From: an uncultured Actinomycetes bacterium
Lineage (GTDB): Bacteria; Actinomycetota; Actinomycetes; Nanopelagicales; Nanopelagicaceae
Direction of reading: 5' to 3'
NCBI GenBank assembly: GCA_903839585.1
Contig: CAIMCU010000116.1
Location: 1-17,691 of the forward strand
Length of the DNA stretch: 17,691 nt
Shown here piece by piece: positions 16,669 to 17,691 of this stretch. Positions within the stretch are counted from its first letter, which is position 1. The number at the start of each line of letters is the position of its first letter. Both the position numbers and the translations under genes were made by a program. Under the pieces are notes generated by a model, which was given only the letters and a program-made list of their open reading frames with translations, made no database searches and had not been told where the DNA came from.

Positions 16669-17595
16669 ATGTCCGAGATACCAGCCTCCTTAATTGGCAA
16701 GAGAGTCACGGTCAGACTGCGCGATGGCGGTGGATTTAGAGACATCGTTGGTTTTTTACAATCGCAATCAAGCTTGTTAAACCGCCATGATGTTCTGATC
16801 GATTTTTCAGATGAGGAAGTAGCGGTGTGGAGAGAGATCGAACCGTTGCCCAATCTCGCAGGTAAAGGTGCTCCTTACTCATTACGCATCGCCGAGTTAG
16901 AAGAGCTTTCGCACCTCACATGGCCCGCTCATGAAATTGAGGAGTCTTCAGGGTGGATTTATCGCAGAAGTGGCGGTGTGACATGGAGGGCTAACTCGGT
17001 GCTTCCTGTTGGAAAGCCTCCCTTTGGTGAAGCTGAAAATAGTATTGACGAAGAACTTGCAAAGGTCATCGCTTACTACAAAGCAAGCGGATTGGAGCCG
17101 GCGTTCACTATTCCCTTGCCTACATACGCTGAGTTGGATGCACACTTAGAGAGCAAGGGCTGGAGCGTGGTGATCAAAGCAAAGTACCTCGTAAAGAACG
17201 CCGCCAATCTAAAGAGTTCCAACATTAACTTTGATGTCGAAGCTTTGCCCTCAAACAAATGGCTAGCGTGTCAAGGTGATGGAAAGATTCAGGGGATTTT
17301 AGAAGCGTATCCAGCAAAGTACATAAGCTACTCAGAGAACGAAGTGGTGATTGCAACTGCACGTGTAGCGGTTCTGGGGAGCTGGTCGTTGATAACGCGC
17401 GTATTTGTAGATGAGGCTCATCGCGGTAAAGGTTTAGGTGCAGAGATCATGTTTAAAGCGGAAGAGGTTTCAAAAGAGTTAGGCGCAGAAAAGATTGCTC
17501 TACAAGTAGATGAGACAAACGTCCCTGCCCTCAAGCTTTATGAAAATCTCAACTACCAAATCCACCACGAGTATGTCTATCGAGTCTTGCGATGA
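16669..17595 (+). CDS. GNAT family N-acetyltransferase, Rv0428c-like
   Basis: Protein of 308 residues. Residues 8-60 (GKRVTVRLRDGG...VLIDFSDEEVAVWREIEPLP) resemble the SH3-like N-terminal domain of Rv0428c-type proteins. A middle section with WRANSVLPVG (106-115) and IAYYKASGLEPAFTIP is typical of the same group. Residues 195-308 are a GNAT fold with acetyl-CoA loop VDEAHRGKGLGAEIM (247-261) and the closing DETNVPALKLYENLNY (281-296). The substrate is unknown. The ATG at 16669 has no Shine-Dalgarno ahead of it, which fits a leaderless or near-leaderless message, common in actinobacteria. It diverges from fdxA. Its stop overlaps the cysS start by four bases (ATGA), so the two are likely co-transcribed. 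Confidence 0.87.
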   Translation: MSEIPASLIGKRVTVRLRDGGGFRDIVGFLQSQSSLLNRHDVLIDFSDEEVAVWREIEPLPNLAGKGAPYSLRIAELEELSHLTWPAHEIEESSGWIYRRSGGVTWRANSVLPVGKPPFGEAENSIDEELAKVIAYYKASGLEPAFTIPLPTYAELDAHLESKGWSVVIKAKYLVKNAANLKSSNINFDVEALPSNKWLACQGDGKIQGILEAYPAKYISYSENEVVIATARVAVLGSWSLITRVFVDEAHRGKGLGAEIMFKAEEVSKELGAEKIALQVDETNVPALKLYENLNYQIHHEYVYRVLR

Positions 17596-17691
17596 AGATT
17601 CAAATCTACGACACAAAAACACGTGAACCGAAAGAGGTCGCCTCTAGAGACGGTGTTGTGAACATCTACTGCTGCGGGCCGACGGTTTATC
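17592..17691 (+). CDS. cysS: Cysteinyl-tRNA synthetase, N-terminal fragment cut by window end
   Basis: Thirty-three codons are visible, beginning MKIQIYDTKTREPKEV and reaching IYCCGPTVY at 25-33. CGPTVY is the cysteinyl-tRNA synthetase opening motif, whose cysteine is a zinc ligand in the active site that charges tRNA-Cys. The related mycothiol ligase MshC normally has CGITPY here, so CysS is preferred. The residue before the motif is a second cysteine, where other residues are more usual. The start overlaps the acetyltransferase stop (ATGA). Everything after residue 33 lies outside the window. Confidence 0.88.
   Translation, partial: MKIQIYDTKTREPKEVASRDGVVNIYCCGPTVY

Noticed and set aside
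1..17691. Mobile element, prophage, CRISPR array or defence system
   Set aside because: No transposase, integrase, direct-repeat array, tRNA attachment site or recognisable defence gene appears; the genes are conserved housekeeping and envelope functions.

Overview
The window reads as a compact chromosomal segment of an actinobacterium with unusually low GC for the phylum (roughly mid-40s percent by eye). Phylum-level markers are a WhiB regulator, the MtrA/MtrB two-component pair, DUF3499, DUF5719, an Rv3235-family protein and a 7Fe FdxA next to DapC. Low GC plus very tight packing (several TAATG/ATGA overlaps, no gap above about 140 bp) suggests a streamlined aquatic lineage such as the freshwater acI group (Nanopelagicales). 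That placement is inference; the phylum is secure. No rRNA, tRNA, mobile element, phage gene or CRISPR array was seen.

Layout. A plus-strand Rv3235-like gene (10-546) converges on a long minus-strand run covering 543-14080. In transcription order the run is whiB, a 1015-residue membrane glycosyltransferase, a secreted DUF5719 protein, DUF3499 and a phosphomannomutase; then, after a 136-bp gap, ahcY, mtrA, mtrB, comF and secA. A near-consensus promoter precedes whiB. A strong ribosome-binding site precedes ahcY, so the run probably holds two transcription units. A second minus-strand operon, fdxA-dapC-sugar nucleotidyltransferase (16587-14219), lies upstream of whiB. At the right edge a plus-strand Rv0428c-like acetyltransferase overlaps the start of cysS, which runs off the window.

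How the genes work together. Phosphomannomutase and the nucleotidyltransferase fit successive steps toward a nucleotide sugar (probably GDP-mannose). The GT2/polytopic glycosyltransferase and the secreted DUF5719 protein are likely envelope-glycan functions. WhiB and MtrAB are regulators tied in other actinobacteria to division and cell-wall control. SecA drives export. AhcY clears S-adenosylhomocysteine, DapC serves diaminopimelate/lysine synthesis and FdxA carries electrons.

The gene order matches the conserved secA-mtrAB-ahcY-manB-whiB neighbourhood of Mycobacterium and Streptomyces, but genes usually interspersed there (hpf, lpqB, tmk, manA, fbiAB) are missing. I see no clearly novel system. 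The points most worth a second look are the loss of lpqB beside mtrB, the archaeal/Thermotoga-type short AhcY joined to mtrA, the inverted repeat on the whiB promoter, and the whiB-glycosyltransferase-DUF5719 operon.
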